From JAJCYK01 sp965212195 (GTDB lineage: Bacteria > Bacteroidota > Bacteroidia > Cytophagales > Cyclobacteriaceae): 64,000 bases of DNA. Of the stretch, positions 27,041 to 35,158 are shown piece by piece. The first letter of the stretch is position 1. Every line of letters starts with the position of its first letter. Both the position numbers and the translations under genes were made by a program. The notes under the pieces were generated by a model. It saw only the letters and a program-made list of their open reading frames with translations, had not been told where the DNA came from and did no database searches. The stretch is from assembly GCA_965212195.1 (NCBI GenBank), contig CBDBUW010000017.1, positions 558,001 to 622,000 on the forward strand. The letters are read 5' to 3'.

Positions 27041-28138
27041 CTAACGGCTTGAAAGTTCTGAAAGGTGTTGGGAAGAAGGCAGGTTGCGATGGTGCCACTT
27101 TCCGATCACCACTCCGTCTTTCAGCAATAAAATACCCGGATTGGAGCGCACCATGGTTTTCAATACTGTGGCGTCACCGTTAAAGAAAGGAGCGGCCAAT
27201 TGCATCTGGTGACGGAAGTCCTCGAAAGTAGGTTCGTCAGAGGCGGTCAGTACCATTACCCCCATTTTACCATCAACTTCCGCTAACAGTGAATTAATAT
27301 CATCGAATGCTTGGGAATGGGCTTTTTCCGCAAAATGCACCACCACTATTAGCTGTACCCCCTGAAAGGATTGGTTAGTTACATCATCTCCTTCACTATT
27401 CCAGATGCTGTAATCGGTTATTTTTGGCTGAGCCTCAGGATTCAGTAGTACGATGTCCTTGTACTGGTATGTGGTATCCGTCGGGTAAATTTCAAATTCG
27501 AAAAGCTCACCATCCTTTTCCATAATATATTGGTACCGTAAGTCTTCTGAAGGTTGCATGGCTTGGGGAATATCAGTGCCTTCTTTATAGGCTCTGAAAT
27601 CAATAAAAGGCAAGTTGCGGATGGCATATACGGATAGAAAAAGACCTATTACCGTTACGGAAGCTATCACCAGGTGACCAGTAGTGTCGGGTAATATAGG
27701 TTTGAGGTCCCGGCGTCCAACAAATAGAATCAAAATGAACACCAGCAGCACCATGTCTTTAGTAAAACTCTCCCAGGGTGTGAGTTTAATGGCATCTCCA
27801 AAGCAACCACAATCTGTAACTTCACCGGTAAAGGCGGAATAGAAAGTTAATACACTAAAGAACAGGATCAACAACAACAGCGCCCAGGTGGTGATGTTCA
27901 TACGATAATAAAGTAGAACAGCTACTCCCAAAACGACTTCCAGGACCACCAAAAACACCCCCAGTTGTAGCGCTATGGGTTCAAAGAGGCTAAAGAATGA
28001 TCCGAAGTTACTGCTGAAAACCGCAAAATATTCCTCCAGTTTAATAGCAGTACCCACAGGATCGTTTATTTTGATCAGGCCGGAAAATATAAACAATCCA
28101 CCAACCAGGATCCTGGCTATGCCTGTTAGCAATTTCAT
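27041..28138 (-). CDS. BT_3928-family DoxX/MauE-like membrane protein
   Basis: The 365-residue protein has four membrane segments in its N-terminal half (about 5-165) in the DoxX/MauE arrangement, with the conserved VTDCGCFGDAIKL loop. A soluble C-terminal domain (about 250-365) has the outline of a thioredoxin fold but no CxxC; the matching place reads VVHFAEKAHSQ. DoxX/MauE relatives handle membrane-bound redox chemistry. The function of this family is not known to me. Its ATG overlaps the end of the DUF1599 gene by 4 bp, a gene order recurrent in Bacteroidota. Confidence 0.82.
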   Translation of the reverse strand: MKLLTGIARILVGGLFIFSGLIKINDPVGTAIKLEEYFAVFSSNFGSFFSLFEPIALQLGVFLVVLEVVLGVAVLLYYRMNITTWALLLLILFFSVLTFYSAFTGEVTDCGCFGDAIKLTPWESFTKDMVLLVFILILFVGRRDLKPILPDTTGHLVIASVTVIGLFLSVYAIRNLPFIDFRAYKEGTDIPQAMQPSEDLRYQYIMEKDGELFEFEIYPTDTTYQYKDIVLLNPEAQPKITDYSIWNSEGDDVTNQSFQGVQLIVVVHFAEKAHSQAFDDINSLLAEVDGKMGVMVLTASDEPTFEDFRHQMQLAAPFFNGDATVLKTMVRSNPGILLLKDGVVIGKWHHRNLPSSQHLSELSSR

Positions 28139-28680
28139 GGGTGATGGTTCAATTTGATGAGGGCAAACACCGCGTAGTTGATAATATCCTGATAATTTGC
28201 TTTAACTCCTTCGGAAACCAAGGTCACGCCCTGGTTATCCTCGATTTGCTTGATCCTTAGCAACTTCATTAAGATAATATCGGTAATAGAGCTCACCCGC
28301 ATCTCGCGCCAAGCCTCGTCGTAATCGTGATTCTTTCGGCTGAGCAGCTCCATCACTTCCGAGGATGTTTGATCATAAAGCGGTTCTAACTCCTCGTAGG
28401 CCAGTTCCAGGGGCGCTTGCGGTTCAAGATCCATCTGGATTATTGCCATCAGGCAATAGTTGATTATTCCAATGAACTCGGGCACCATTCCTTCATCCAC
28501 CTTCTGAAGTTCTTTTTCCTGAATAGAGCGGATACGCTGCGCCTTTATATAAATTTGATCCGTAATAGATGGGATACGCAGTATTCTCCAGGCGGTACCG
28601 TAATCCTTGGTTTTTTTTGCGAAAACTTCTTTACAGCTTTCGAGTACTTGTTTGTATTGGTCTAATGTTTGATTTACCAA
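28135..28680 (-). CDS. DUF1599 protein (internally duplicated)
   Basis: This 181-residue protein holds two copies of one motif: KDYGTAWRILRIPSITDQI at about 23-41 and HDYDEAWREMRVSSITDII at about 120-138, each followed by a Lys/Arg-containing helix. Charged residues conserved in both copies suggest a phosphate- or nucleotide-binding site. As I recall, the family has been linked to nucleotide modification, but that is not shown here. The only plausible start is a TTG at 28680, 40 bp from the divergent folP start. Confidence 0.8.
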   Translation of the reverse strand: MVNQTLDQYKQVLESCKEVFAKKTKDYGTAWRILRIPSITDQIYIKAQRIRSIQEKELQKVDEGMVPEFIGIINYCLMAIIQMDLEPQAPLELAYEELEPLYDQTSSEVMELLSRKNHDYDEAWREMRVSSITDIILMKLLRIKQIEDNQGVTLVSEGVKANYQDIINYAVFALIKLNHHP

Positions 28681-28720
28681 CTTTTTCCTAATTTAGAGAA
28701 ACCCTTTTCAGGCACTGAAT

Positions 28721-29578
28721 TTGGAAGCGAAAGTTACCCTTTTTTCCTCAAAAAAAACACTGAACTTCAGGGGAAAGCTGATGGACATTTCCCAACCTTT
28801 GGTTATGGGAATCCTGAACGTAACTCCTGATTCCTTTTATGACGGTGGACGCCATGCAAGTGGTGAAATGCTGCAAGCACGTATTGCACTCCTATTGGAG
28901 GAGGGTACCGATATAATCGATATTGGAGGCTATAGCAGCCGCCCCGGAGCCTCTGCCATTGAAGAGGATGAAGAACAGCAGCGAGTACTTCGAGCAGTGG
29001 ACGCTGTTCGAAGTTTATCTGAAGAGGTTGTGATCTCAATAGATACATTCAGAGCTACAGTGGCTCATGCAGCTCTTGACAACGGAGCTCACATGATCAA
29101 TGATATAAGTGGTGGACAATTGGACCCCTTGATGTTCGATACGGTGGCGAAATGGAAAGTTCCCTATGTGTTGATGCATATGAAGGGCACCCCTCAGAAT
29201 ATGGCCCAGCACACAAATTATGAACATCTGATAACTGAAATCAGCGCCTTTTTCGTTAATAGAATAGCCCTGTTGAAGGAGAAGGGCATCACAGATATAA
29301 TTCTCGACCCCGGCTTCGGTTTTGCTAAAACCATTACACAGAACTACGAGTTGCTGAGAAATTTGGACTATTTTAAGTTGCTGCAATGTCCGTTGTTGGT
29401 GGGACTGTCCAGGAAATCTATGATTTACAAATCTTTGAATTCCACTGCCGACGAGGCCTTGAACGGCACTACCGTCTTAAATACCATTGCCCTTATGAAC
29501 GGGGCTTCTATCTTACGCGTTCATGACGTAAAGGCAGCAAAAGAGGCTATAATATGTTTTAGACTAACATACCCTTGA
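28721..29578 (+). CDS. folP: Dihydropteroate synthase
   Basis: This enzyme condenses p-aminobenzoate with dihydropterin pyrophosphate in folate synthesis, and the family is the target of sulfonamides. The 285-residue protein shows VMGILNVTPDSFYDGGRH (about 28-45), the pterin-site GGYSSRPGA, and the LDPGFGFAKT and GLSRKSMI segments. The start is a TTG at 28721; it keeps the conserved TLNFRGKLMDIS strand that an ATG at 28781 would remove. The TGA stop overlaps the TTG start of cdaA, so the two are coupled. Confidence 0.95.
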   Translation: MEAKVTLFSSKKTLNFRGKLMDISQPLVMGILNVTPDSFYDGGRHASGEMLQARIALLLEEGTDIIDIGGYSSRPGASAIEEDEEQQRVLRAVDAVRSLSEEVVISIDTFRATVAHAALDNGAHMINDISGGQLDPLMFDTVAKWKVPYVLMHMKGTPQNMAQHTNYEHLITEISAFFVNRIALLKEKGITDIILDPGFGFAKTITQNYELLRNLDYFKLLQCPLLVGLSRKSMIYKSLNSTADEALNGTTVLNTIALMNGASILRVHDVKAAKEAIICFRLTYP

Positions 29579-30444
29579 CATTACTATTTAACATAGGGTT
29601 CTTGGAAATAAAGTGGGTGGACATCATCGACATCGCTTTGGTCAGCATCTTGCTTTATCAGCTGTACAAGCTCATGCGGGGCAGTGTAGCGGTTAAGGTT
29701 TTCCTGGGATTCCTGTCACTTTACTTGATCTTTCTGGTAGTAAAAGCAGCTCAAATGAACTTGCTTAGTACAATCCTAGGACAGTTTATGGGAGTAGGGG
29801 TAATTGCCGTTATCATCTTGTTCCAACCCGAAATACGAAAGTTCCTTTTGTTAATAGGGAGGACCACCTCCCTGGATCGAGATAATATCATCAACACTCT
29901 ATTGGGTAGAAAACCCAAAATACATCAAATGGACCTAACCCCTGTTATTGAAGCGGTTACCAGTTTAGGGGGTTCTAACAATGGGGCCTTAATCGTTTTT
30001 TCCAGAAACTCTCCCTTGAAATTTTATGCCGAATCCGGGGATATCATCAACGGAGAAATCTCTAAAAGGCTTCTTCTGTCCATCTTCAATAAGCACTCCC
30101 CTCTTCATGACGGCGCGGTGATCTTGTACAATGGAAAAGTGGTAGCCGCTCGCTGCATCTTACCTATTTCTGAAATGGACGATCTTCCAGCACAGTATGG
30201 TTTACGCCATCGCGCCGCCCTGGGCATGTCGGAAGTTTCCGATTCATTGGTGCTGGTGGTTTCCGAAGAGTCCGGACAAATGTCTCTGGCACAGAATGGC
30301 AAACTCATGCTAAACTTATCCGCTCCCGAGCTTCGCGCGTATATTCTGAATTATCTGAGGGAAGAGTCCCAGCAAAGCACCTTGGATGCCAAGAATGACG
30401 CCTCGGAAATTGACCCTGAAGCTAAAGCGGCCCAGGTGGGTTAA
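29575..30444 (+). CDS. cdaA: Diadenylate cyclase CdaA
   Basis: CdaA makes the second messenger c-di-AMP from two ATP at the membrane. The 289-residue protein has three N-terminal membrane segments (about 15-90) and a DAC domain (about 110-260). Both catalytic motifs are intact: DGA at 179-181 and RHR at 211-213. The TTG start at 29575 overlaps the folP stop; the first internal ATG would delete membrane segment 1, so TTG is preferred. The folP-cdaA pairing is conserved in Bacteroidota. No c-di-AMP phosphodiesterase or receptor is recognisable nearby. Confidence 0.94.
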   Translation: MTLLFNIGFLEIKWVDIIDIALVSILLYQLYKLMRGSVAVKVFLGFLSLYLIFLVVKAAQMNLLSTILGQFMGVGVIAVIILFQPEIRKFLLLIGRTTSLDRDNIINTLLGRKPKIHQMDLTPVIEAVTSLGGSNNGALIVFSRNSPLKFYAESGDIINGEISKRLLLSIFNKHSPLHDGAVILYNGKVVAARCILPISEMDDLPAQYGLRHRAALGMSEVSDSLVLVVSEESGQMSLAQNGKLMLNLSAPELRAYILNYLREESQQSTLDAKNDASEIDPEAKAAQVG

Positions 30445-31634
30445 CTACCAACTACCGATAACTCCTCCCCTACCTCTTTAAAAGCTGCAATAGCTTTATC
30501 CAGATGTTCCTTATCGTGGACCGCCGATATCTGAACCCGGATCCTAGCCTGCCCTTTGGGTACTACCGGGTAGTAAAATCCGATCACATAGATGCCTCTT
30601 TCCAAAAGCTTTTCAGCCATCTGTTGTGAAAGCACCGCATCGTAAAGCATAATGGGTACAATAGGATGAGTCCCCGGTTTTATATCAAAGCCTGCCGCGG
30701 TCATACGATCACGGAAGTATGCGGTATTCTCTTCTAATTTATCCCGTAAGGCGGTAGTTTCAGTGAGCATATCCAAAACTTCTATAGAACAGGCCGTAAT
30801 GGTGGGCGCCAGGGTATTGGAAAACAAATAGGGCCTGGACCGCTGACGCAGCAGATCAATGATCTCTTGATGTCCGCAGGTGAACCCCCCGGAAGCACCT
30901 CCCAAGGCCTTACCCAAGGTTCCAGTAATAATGTCTACTCTGCCCATTACCTCCCGGTATTCGTGTACGCCCCGGCCCGATCTACCCACGAATCCTGTTG
31001 AATGGCATTCATCGGACATAACCAGTGCTTGATATTTATCTGCCAGGTCGCATATCTTATCCAGCTGAGCTATGGTGCCGTCCATGGAAAAGACTCCATC
31101 GGTTACGATGATGCGGTTGCGTTGCGTCATAGCTTGTTTCAATTGTTCTTCCAGATCCTGCATATCATTATGTTTATAACGATATCTTTGGGCTTTACAC
31201 AAGCGCACTCCATCGATGATCGATGCGTGATTCAAAGTATCCGATATTATGGCATCTTCGGCGTTCAACAAGGGTTCAAAAACCCCGCCATTGGCATCAA
31301 AAGCAGCTGCGTACAAGATGGTGTCATCCATGCCTAAGAACTCCGCTATTTTCGCTTCTAATTCTTTGTGAATGCTTTGAGTACCGCATATAAATCGAAC
31401 CGACGACATGCCGTAACCATACTTGTCAATGGCTTCCTTCGCAGCATTCAATACCCGGGGATGAGAAGATAAACCCAAGTAATTGTTTGCGCAGAAATTG
31501 ATCACCTCGCGACCATCATCGGTTCGGATCACCGCTCCCTGCGGTGTGGTAATTACTCGTTCTGATTTATAAAGCCCTGCATCTTTTATACTTTGCAATT
31601 CTTCCTGGAGTTGATTTTTAAATTGACCGTACAT
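30441..31634 (-). CDS. kbl: Glycine C-acetyltransferase (2-amino-3-ketobutyrate CoA ligase)
   Basis: This PLP enzyme splits 2-amino-3-ketobutyrate with CoA into glycine and acetyl-CoA, the second step of threonine breakdown. I chose the ATG at 31634 (397 residues, MYGQFKNQLQEEL), which fits the usual family start; ATG 31640 and GTG 31673 are also in frame. The PLP lysine lies in TGTLGKALGGASGG, and the SDECHSTGFVG and FCANNYLGLS segments are typical. Divergent from the SDR threonine dehydrogenase, its pathway partner. Its stop overlaps that of cdaA (TTAA at 30441-30444). Confidence 0.94.
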   Translation of the reverse strand: MYGQFKNQLQEELQSIKDAGLYKSERVITTPQGAVIRTDDGREVINFCANNYLGLSSHPRVLNAAKEAIDKYGYGMSSVRFICGTQSIHKELEAKIAEFLGMDDTILYAAAFDANGGVFEPLLNAEDAIISDTLNHASIIDGVRLCKAQRYRYKHNDMQDLEEQLKQAMTQRNRIIVTDGVFSMDGTIAQLDKICDLADKYQALVMSDECHSTGFVGRSGRGVHEYREVMGRVDIITGTLGKALGGASGGFTCGHQEIIDLLRQRSRPYLFSNTLAPTITACSIEVLDMLTETTALRDKLEENTAYFRDRMTAAGFDIKPGTHPIVPIMLYDAVLSQQMAEKLLERGIYVIGFYYPVVPKGQARIRVQISAVHDKEHLDKAIAAFKEVGEELSVVGS

Positions 31635-31696
31635 ACGCATTAGTTTATCCGGATCAAAAATAACAAATTTCACCGGGATACTTAATAGGCAGTGAG

Positions 31697-31727
31697 TTTG
31701 GGGAAACTGCGGGAATTCGTAATTTCG
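31697..31727 (+). promoter_or_regulatory. Candidate promoter of tdh
   Basis: TTTG (31697-31700) and TAATTTCG (31720-31727, one mismatch to TAnnTTTG) are separated by 19 bases, the spacing of Bacteroidota promoters. The expected start site is about 13 bases before the tdh ATG. Confidence 0.4.
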
Positions 31728-31745
31728 CAGCAGTAAGATTTTCTT

Positions 31746-32696
31746 ATGGAAAGAGTATTGGTGACTGGAGCCTGCGGACAGCTAGGTTCCGAACTTTCTA
31801 TGGCCTTGGCCGGCATCCACGGAAGTGAGAATGTAACCGTATCGGACATACATGGGCCCATTCCCCTGCTGTCGGGAATGACATTTGAGACACTTGATGT
31901 AATGGATCGCCAGGCTATCTCTGAAGTGATGCTTCGCTATGGTATCACGCAAGTCTATCATTTGGCAGCCATGTTATCTGCCAAAGGCGAACAAAACCCC
32001 GAACTAGCTTGGAAACTCAATGTAGATGGATTGATAAATGTGTTGGAGTGCTGCCGGCAACAAGGTATTTCCAGAGTTTTTTGGCCTAGTTCCATCGCCG
32101 CCTTCGGACCTTCTACTCCCTCTGAAAATACCCCTCAGCACAGTGTGATGGATCCAAATACCGTTTATGGAATTAGCAAGCTGACCGGGGAGCTTTGGTG
32201 CAATTACTATTTTAACCAGTTCGGCTTGGATGTACGAAGCGTGCGTTATCCCGGCCTGATCAGCTACAAAGCCCCTCCTGGAGGAGGCACCACCGATTAC
32301 GCCATCGAGATTTACCACAGCGCTATAAATGGGGAGGAATTCGTATGTTATCTCAAACAAGATACGCAGTTGCCCATGATGTATATGCCGGATGCTATCA
32401 AAGCCGCTGTACAGCTTATGCAGGCACCTGCTTTACAAATTAAAGTAAGGACTTCCTATAACATTTCAGCCATTGACTTCACCGCAGCGCAACTGGTAGC
32501 TGAAATCGTGCAACACATCCCAGAATTTAAAGTAAAGTACTTGCCTGATTATCGTCAGGAGATCGCTGCTACCTGGCCCGGTAGTCTGGACGACAGCTGT
32601 GCGAAGTCGGATTGGTCGTGGCAAGCCGACTATAACCTTAAAACCATGACCGAGGATATGATCCGACAACTGTCTATAGTCCGGACCTCCAGTTAA
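31746..32696 (+). CDS. SDR-type L-threonine 3-dehydrogenase
   Basis: This 316-residue protein belongs to the extended short-chain dehydrogenases. It has the NAD loop TGACGQLGSELS near the N-terminus and the catalytic YGISK further on. Its closest family, by the PGLISYKAPPGGGTTDYA segment and length, is the epimerase-like L-threonine 3-dehydrogenase, which oxidises threonine to 2-amino-3-ketobutyrate. The divergent neighbour kbl consumes that product, which strengthens the call. It is unrelated in sequence to the zinc-dependent Tdh of E. coli. Confidence 0.88.
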   Translation: MERVLVTGACGQLGSELSMALAGIHGSENVTVSDIHGPIPLLSGMTFETLDVMDRQAISEVMLRYGITQVYHLAAMLSAKGEQNPELAWKLNVDGLINVLECCRQQGISRVFWPSSIAAFGPSTPSENTPQHSVMDPNTVYGISKLTGELWCNYYFNQFGLDVRSVRYPGLISYKAPPGGGTTDYAIEIYHSAINGEEFVCYLKQDTQLPMMYMPDAIKAAVQLMQAPALQIKVRTSYNISAIDFTAAQLVAEIVQHIPEFKVKYLPDYRQEIAATWPGSLDDSCAKSDWSWQADYNLKTMTEDMIRQLSIVRTSS

Positions 32697-32722
32697 CCAA
32701 ATCCATTAATCCAATACGGATA

Positions 32723-32753
32723 TTGGCGAATTTCTGGGGTCCTGTTATCTTTA
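32723..32753 (+). promoter_or_regulatory. Candidate promoter of the enoyl-CoA hydratase gene
   Basis: TTG (32723-32725) and TATCTTTA (32746-32753, one mismatch to TAnnTTTG) lie 20 bases apart. The expected start site is about 13 bases before the ATG at 32772. Confidence 0.4.
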
Positions 32754-32771
32754 AAAAAAAAATTTCTCAAT

Positions 32772-33557
32772 ATGTCTGACTATGATCATCTGAACGTGCA
32801 GTTTAACGACGCTGTGGCTACGATTACCATTGATCGCGAGGACAAACTGAATGCATTGAACTCGGCCATTATCAAAGAGCTCAAGCAGGCTATGCAGGCT
32901 GTTTACGATGACCCCCAGATTAATGCTGCGATTATTACCGGGCGAGGTGAAAAGGCTTTCGCTGCCGGTGCGGATATTAGTGAGATTGCCCTTCTCAATG
33001 AAATGAATGGCCGTAGTTATGCTGAAAGTGGTCAAGAGGTATTTCAAATGATTGAAAACTCGCCTAAGCCGGTGGTGGCTGCAGTTAACGGATATGCACT
33101 GGGTGGAGGCTGCGAGTTAGCCATGGCTTGTCATATAAGAGTAGCGGTCAAATCGGCCACCTTTGGTCAGCCTGAAGTGAATCTGGGAACAATACCGGGT
33201 TATGGTGGAACCCAACGGCTTTGCCAGCTCATTGGAAAAGCCAGAGCATTGGAGATGATGCTGACCGGTAATACCATCGATGCCCTCCAAGCGTTTGAAT
33301 GGGGACTGGTAAATCACGTTACCGAAAGTAATGAAGAAATGATGGTAACGAGCAGGCAACTGCTTGATAAGATTACTTCTAAAGCCCCCCGGGCCTTGAG
33401 CATGATCATTAATTGCGTGAATGCTGCCTTTGATGCAGATCAGAACGGGTACCAGACAGAGGCAAATAGCTTTGCCAATTGCTGCAAAACCCAAGATTTT
33501 AAGGAAGGTACTGCAGCATTTTTAGAAAAGAGACTCCCTAAGTTTACAGGTAATTAA
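32772..33557 (+). CDS. Enoyl-CoA hydratase/isomerase (crotonase family)
   Basis: The 261-residue protein has the crotonase fold motifs: KAFAAGADISEI (oxyanion hole), GYALGGGCELAMACHIRVA with the first catalytic Glu, and QPEVNLGTIPGYGGTQRL with the second. Both glutamates needed for hydration of trans-2-enoyl-CoA are present, so it is likely an active short-chain enoyl-CoA hydratase. There are no other beta-oxidation genes beside it, and the physiological substrate is open. Confidence 0.9.
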   Translation: MSDYDHLNVQFNDAVATITIDREDKLNALNSAIIKELKQAMQAVYDDPQINAAIITGRGEKAFAAGADISEIALLNEMNGRSYAESGQEVFQMIENSPKPVVAAVNGYALGGGCELAMACHIRVAVKSATFGQPEVNLGTIPGYGGTQRLCQLIGKARALEMMLTGNTIDALQAFEWGLVNHVTESNEEMMVTSRQLLDKITSKAPRALSMIINCVNAAFDADQNGYQTEANSFANCCKTQDFKEGTAAFLEKRLPKFTGN

Positions 33558-33578
33558 AATGCAACAAAGCCGGTTTTA

Positions 33579-35075
33579 ATGAACTTATTGAAAAAACTGG
33601 CTGGAGAAACTGCCATCTACGGGATTTCCAGTATCGTAGGTCGCATGCTCAATTACCTGCTGGTACCGCTATACACCACGGTATTTTTGGACACCGAGTA
33701 TGGAGTGGTAACACAGCTTTACGCATATGTGGCATTTTTTAATATTGTGTATACCTATGGGATGGAAACCGCATTTTTCAGGTTTGCAACCAAGGGCAAT
33801 CTGCTTAAGACCTTCCAACTTGCAGGTAGCACCATGCTGCTCACCAGCACCCTGCTAAGCGGGCTGATCCTTTTCAATGCTCAAAGTATTGCCCAATATG
33901 TAGGCCAGGAAGATCAAGCCTATCTGATTCAGTTCCTGGGTATCATTCTATTTATTGATGCGATTGCGGCCATCCCCTTTGCCAGATTAAGGTTAGAGAA
34001 TCGCGCCCTTACCTTTGCTCTTACCAAGCTGGGGGCCATTCTGTTAACCATTGTGCTTAACCTGTTGTTCTTGTTGGTTCCTTACATGGTGCTGAAACAG
34101 GGTGCATGGCTTTGGTTGGAGCCCTTGGTCCGCCAATTTTACCACACAGAGTTCGGGGTTGGCTATGTTTTCCTGGCCAATTTGCTGGGTAACGCCCTTA
34201 TCCTGGTCATGCTGAGAAGGTACTTTTGGCAAATTGGACCTCTATTTTCATGGGAAAAGATCAAGCCCATGCTGGGCTATGGAATACCGATTTTTCTAAT
34301 GGGACTGGCAGGTATCGCCAATGAGCAGGCCGACAAACTAATGATACCAGCACTTTTACCAGAGGGATTCTATCCTGGCAAATCCAGCATGGCTGCCTTG
34401 GGAATTTATGGAGCCAGTTTTAAGCTCAGCATTTTTATGCTGTTGGCCATCCAGGCCTTCCGTTATGCCGGGGAACCCTTTTTCTTTTCTCAGGCTAAAA
34501 ATAAGGAAGCCCCGGAGCTTTTCGCTAAGGTCCTCTACTATTTTGTAATCGTATGCACTTTTATATGGGTAGCCGTAAGTCTCAATTTAGAATTGCTGGG
34601 GAAATTGTTTCTTCGACAAGCCTCCTTTCGCGAGGCCTTGTATCTGGTCCCTGTCCTACTGCTGGGAAAACTATTATTTGGGGTGTATGTTAACCTGTCC
34701 GTGTGGTTTAAACTAGTTGATAGGACCATAGTGGGAACCTATATCAGTTTGATAGGGGCGGCCATTACGGTATCCGTAAATTTTATACTTATCCCAGTGA
34801 TAGGATACTTCGGATCTGCCATCGCCAGTGTATTGTGCTATGGCAGCATGGCTGCTATCTGCTATTTTTGGGGAAAACCTCACTTTCCGGTGCCATATCG
34901 CTGGACCGGCATCCTTATTTACTTGGCCATTAGCCTAGCCTTGATATATGGAATACCCCTGATTCAAAGCCAAAACATAATGCTTAATAACCTGTTAAAT
35001 TTAACGATACCCGTGCTTTATGCAGGGGTGGTGTATTACGTCGAAAAAAGGAATTTATATGCGAAAACCACATAA
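33579..35075 (+). CDS. Polysaccharide flippase, Wzx/MOP family
   Basis: This is a 498-residue membrane protein with about 12-14 hydrophobic segments throughout. The N-terminal GETAIYGISSIVGRMLNYLL is typical of polysaccharide biosynthesis (RfbX/Wzx) members of the MOP superfamily. These flip undecaprenyl-linked or lipid-linked sugars across the inner membrane. It stands directly before a sugar nucleotidyltransferase gene, which fits surface glycan assembly. No glycosyltransferases are adjacent. Confidence 0.85.
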   Translation: MNLLKKLAGETAIYGISSIVGRMLNYLLVPLYTTVFLDTEYGVVTQLYAYVAFFNIVYTYGMETAFFRFATKGNLLKTFQLAGSTMLLTSTLLSGLILFNAQSIAQYVGQEDQAYLIQFLGIILFIDAIAAIPFARLRLENRALTFALTKLGAILLTIVLNLLFLLVPYMVLKQGAWLWLEPLVRQFYHTEFGVGYVFLANLLGNALILVMLRRYFWQIGPLFSWEKIKPMLGYGIPIFLMGLAGIANEQADKLMIPALLPEGFYPGKSSMAALGIYGASFKLSIFMLLAIQAFRYAGEPFFFSQAKNKEAPELFAKVLYYFVIVCTFIWVAVSLNLELLGKLFLRQASFREALYLVPVLLLGKLLFGVYVNLSVWFKLVDRTIVGTYISLIGAAITVSVNFILIPVIGYFGSAIASVLCYGSMAAICYFWGKPHFPVPYRWTGILIYLAISLALIYGIPLIQSQNIMLNNLLNLTIPVLYAGVVYYVEKRNLYAKTT

Positions 35076-35081
35076 ATTTCT

Positions 35082-35089
35082 TATTTTTG
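35082..35089 (+). promoter_or_regulatory. Candidate -7 element for the nucleotidyltransferase gene
   Basis: TATTTTTG is an exact TAnnTTTG match just after the flippase stop and 70 bases before the preferred ATG at 35159. I see no good -33 TTG at the right distance. Confidence 0.3.
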
Positions 35090-35158
35090 TACAAAATCCA
35101 GGCTTGTTTCTCTTCAATTTTCATTGATGGAGGGCAAATTTTTTCAAGAGCGCGAATA

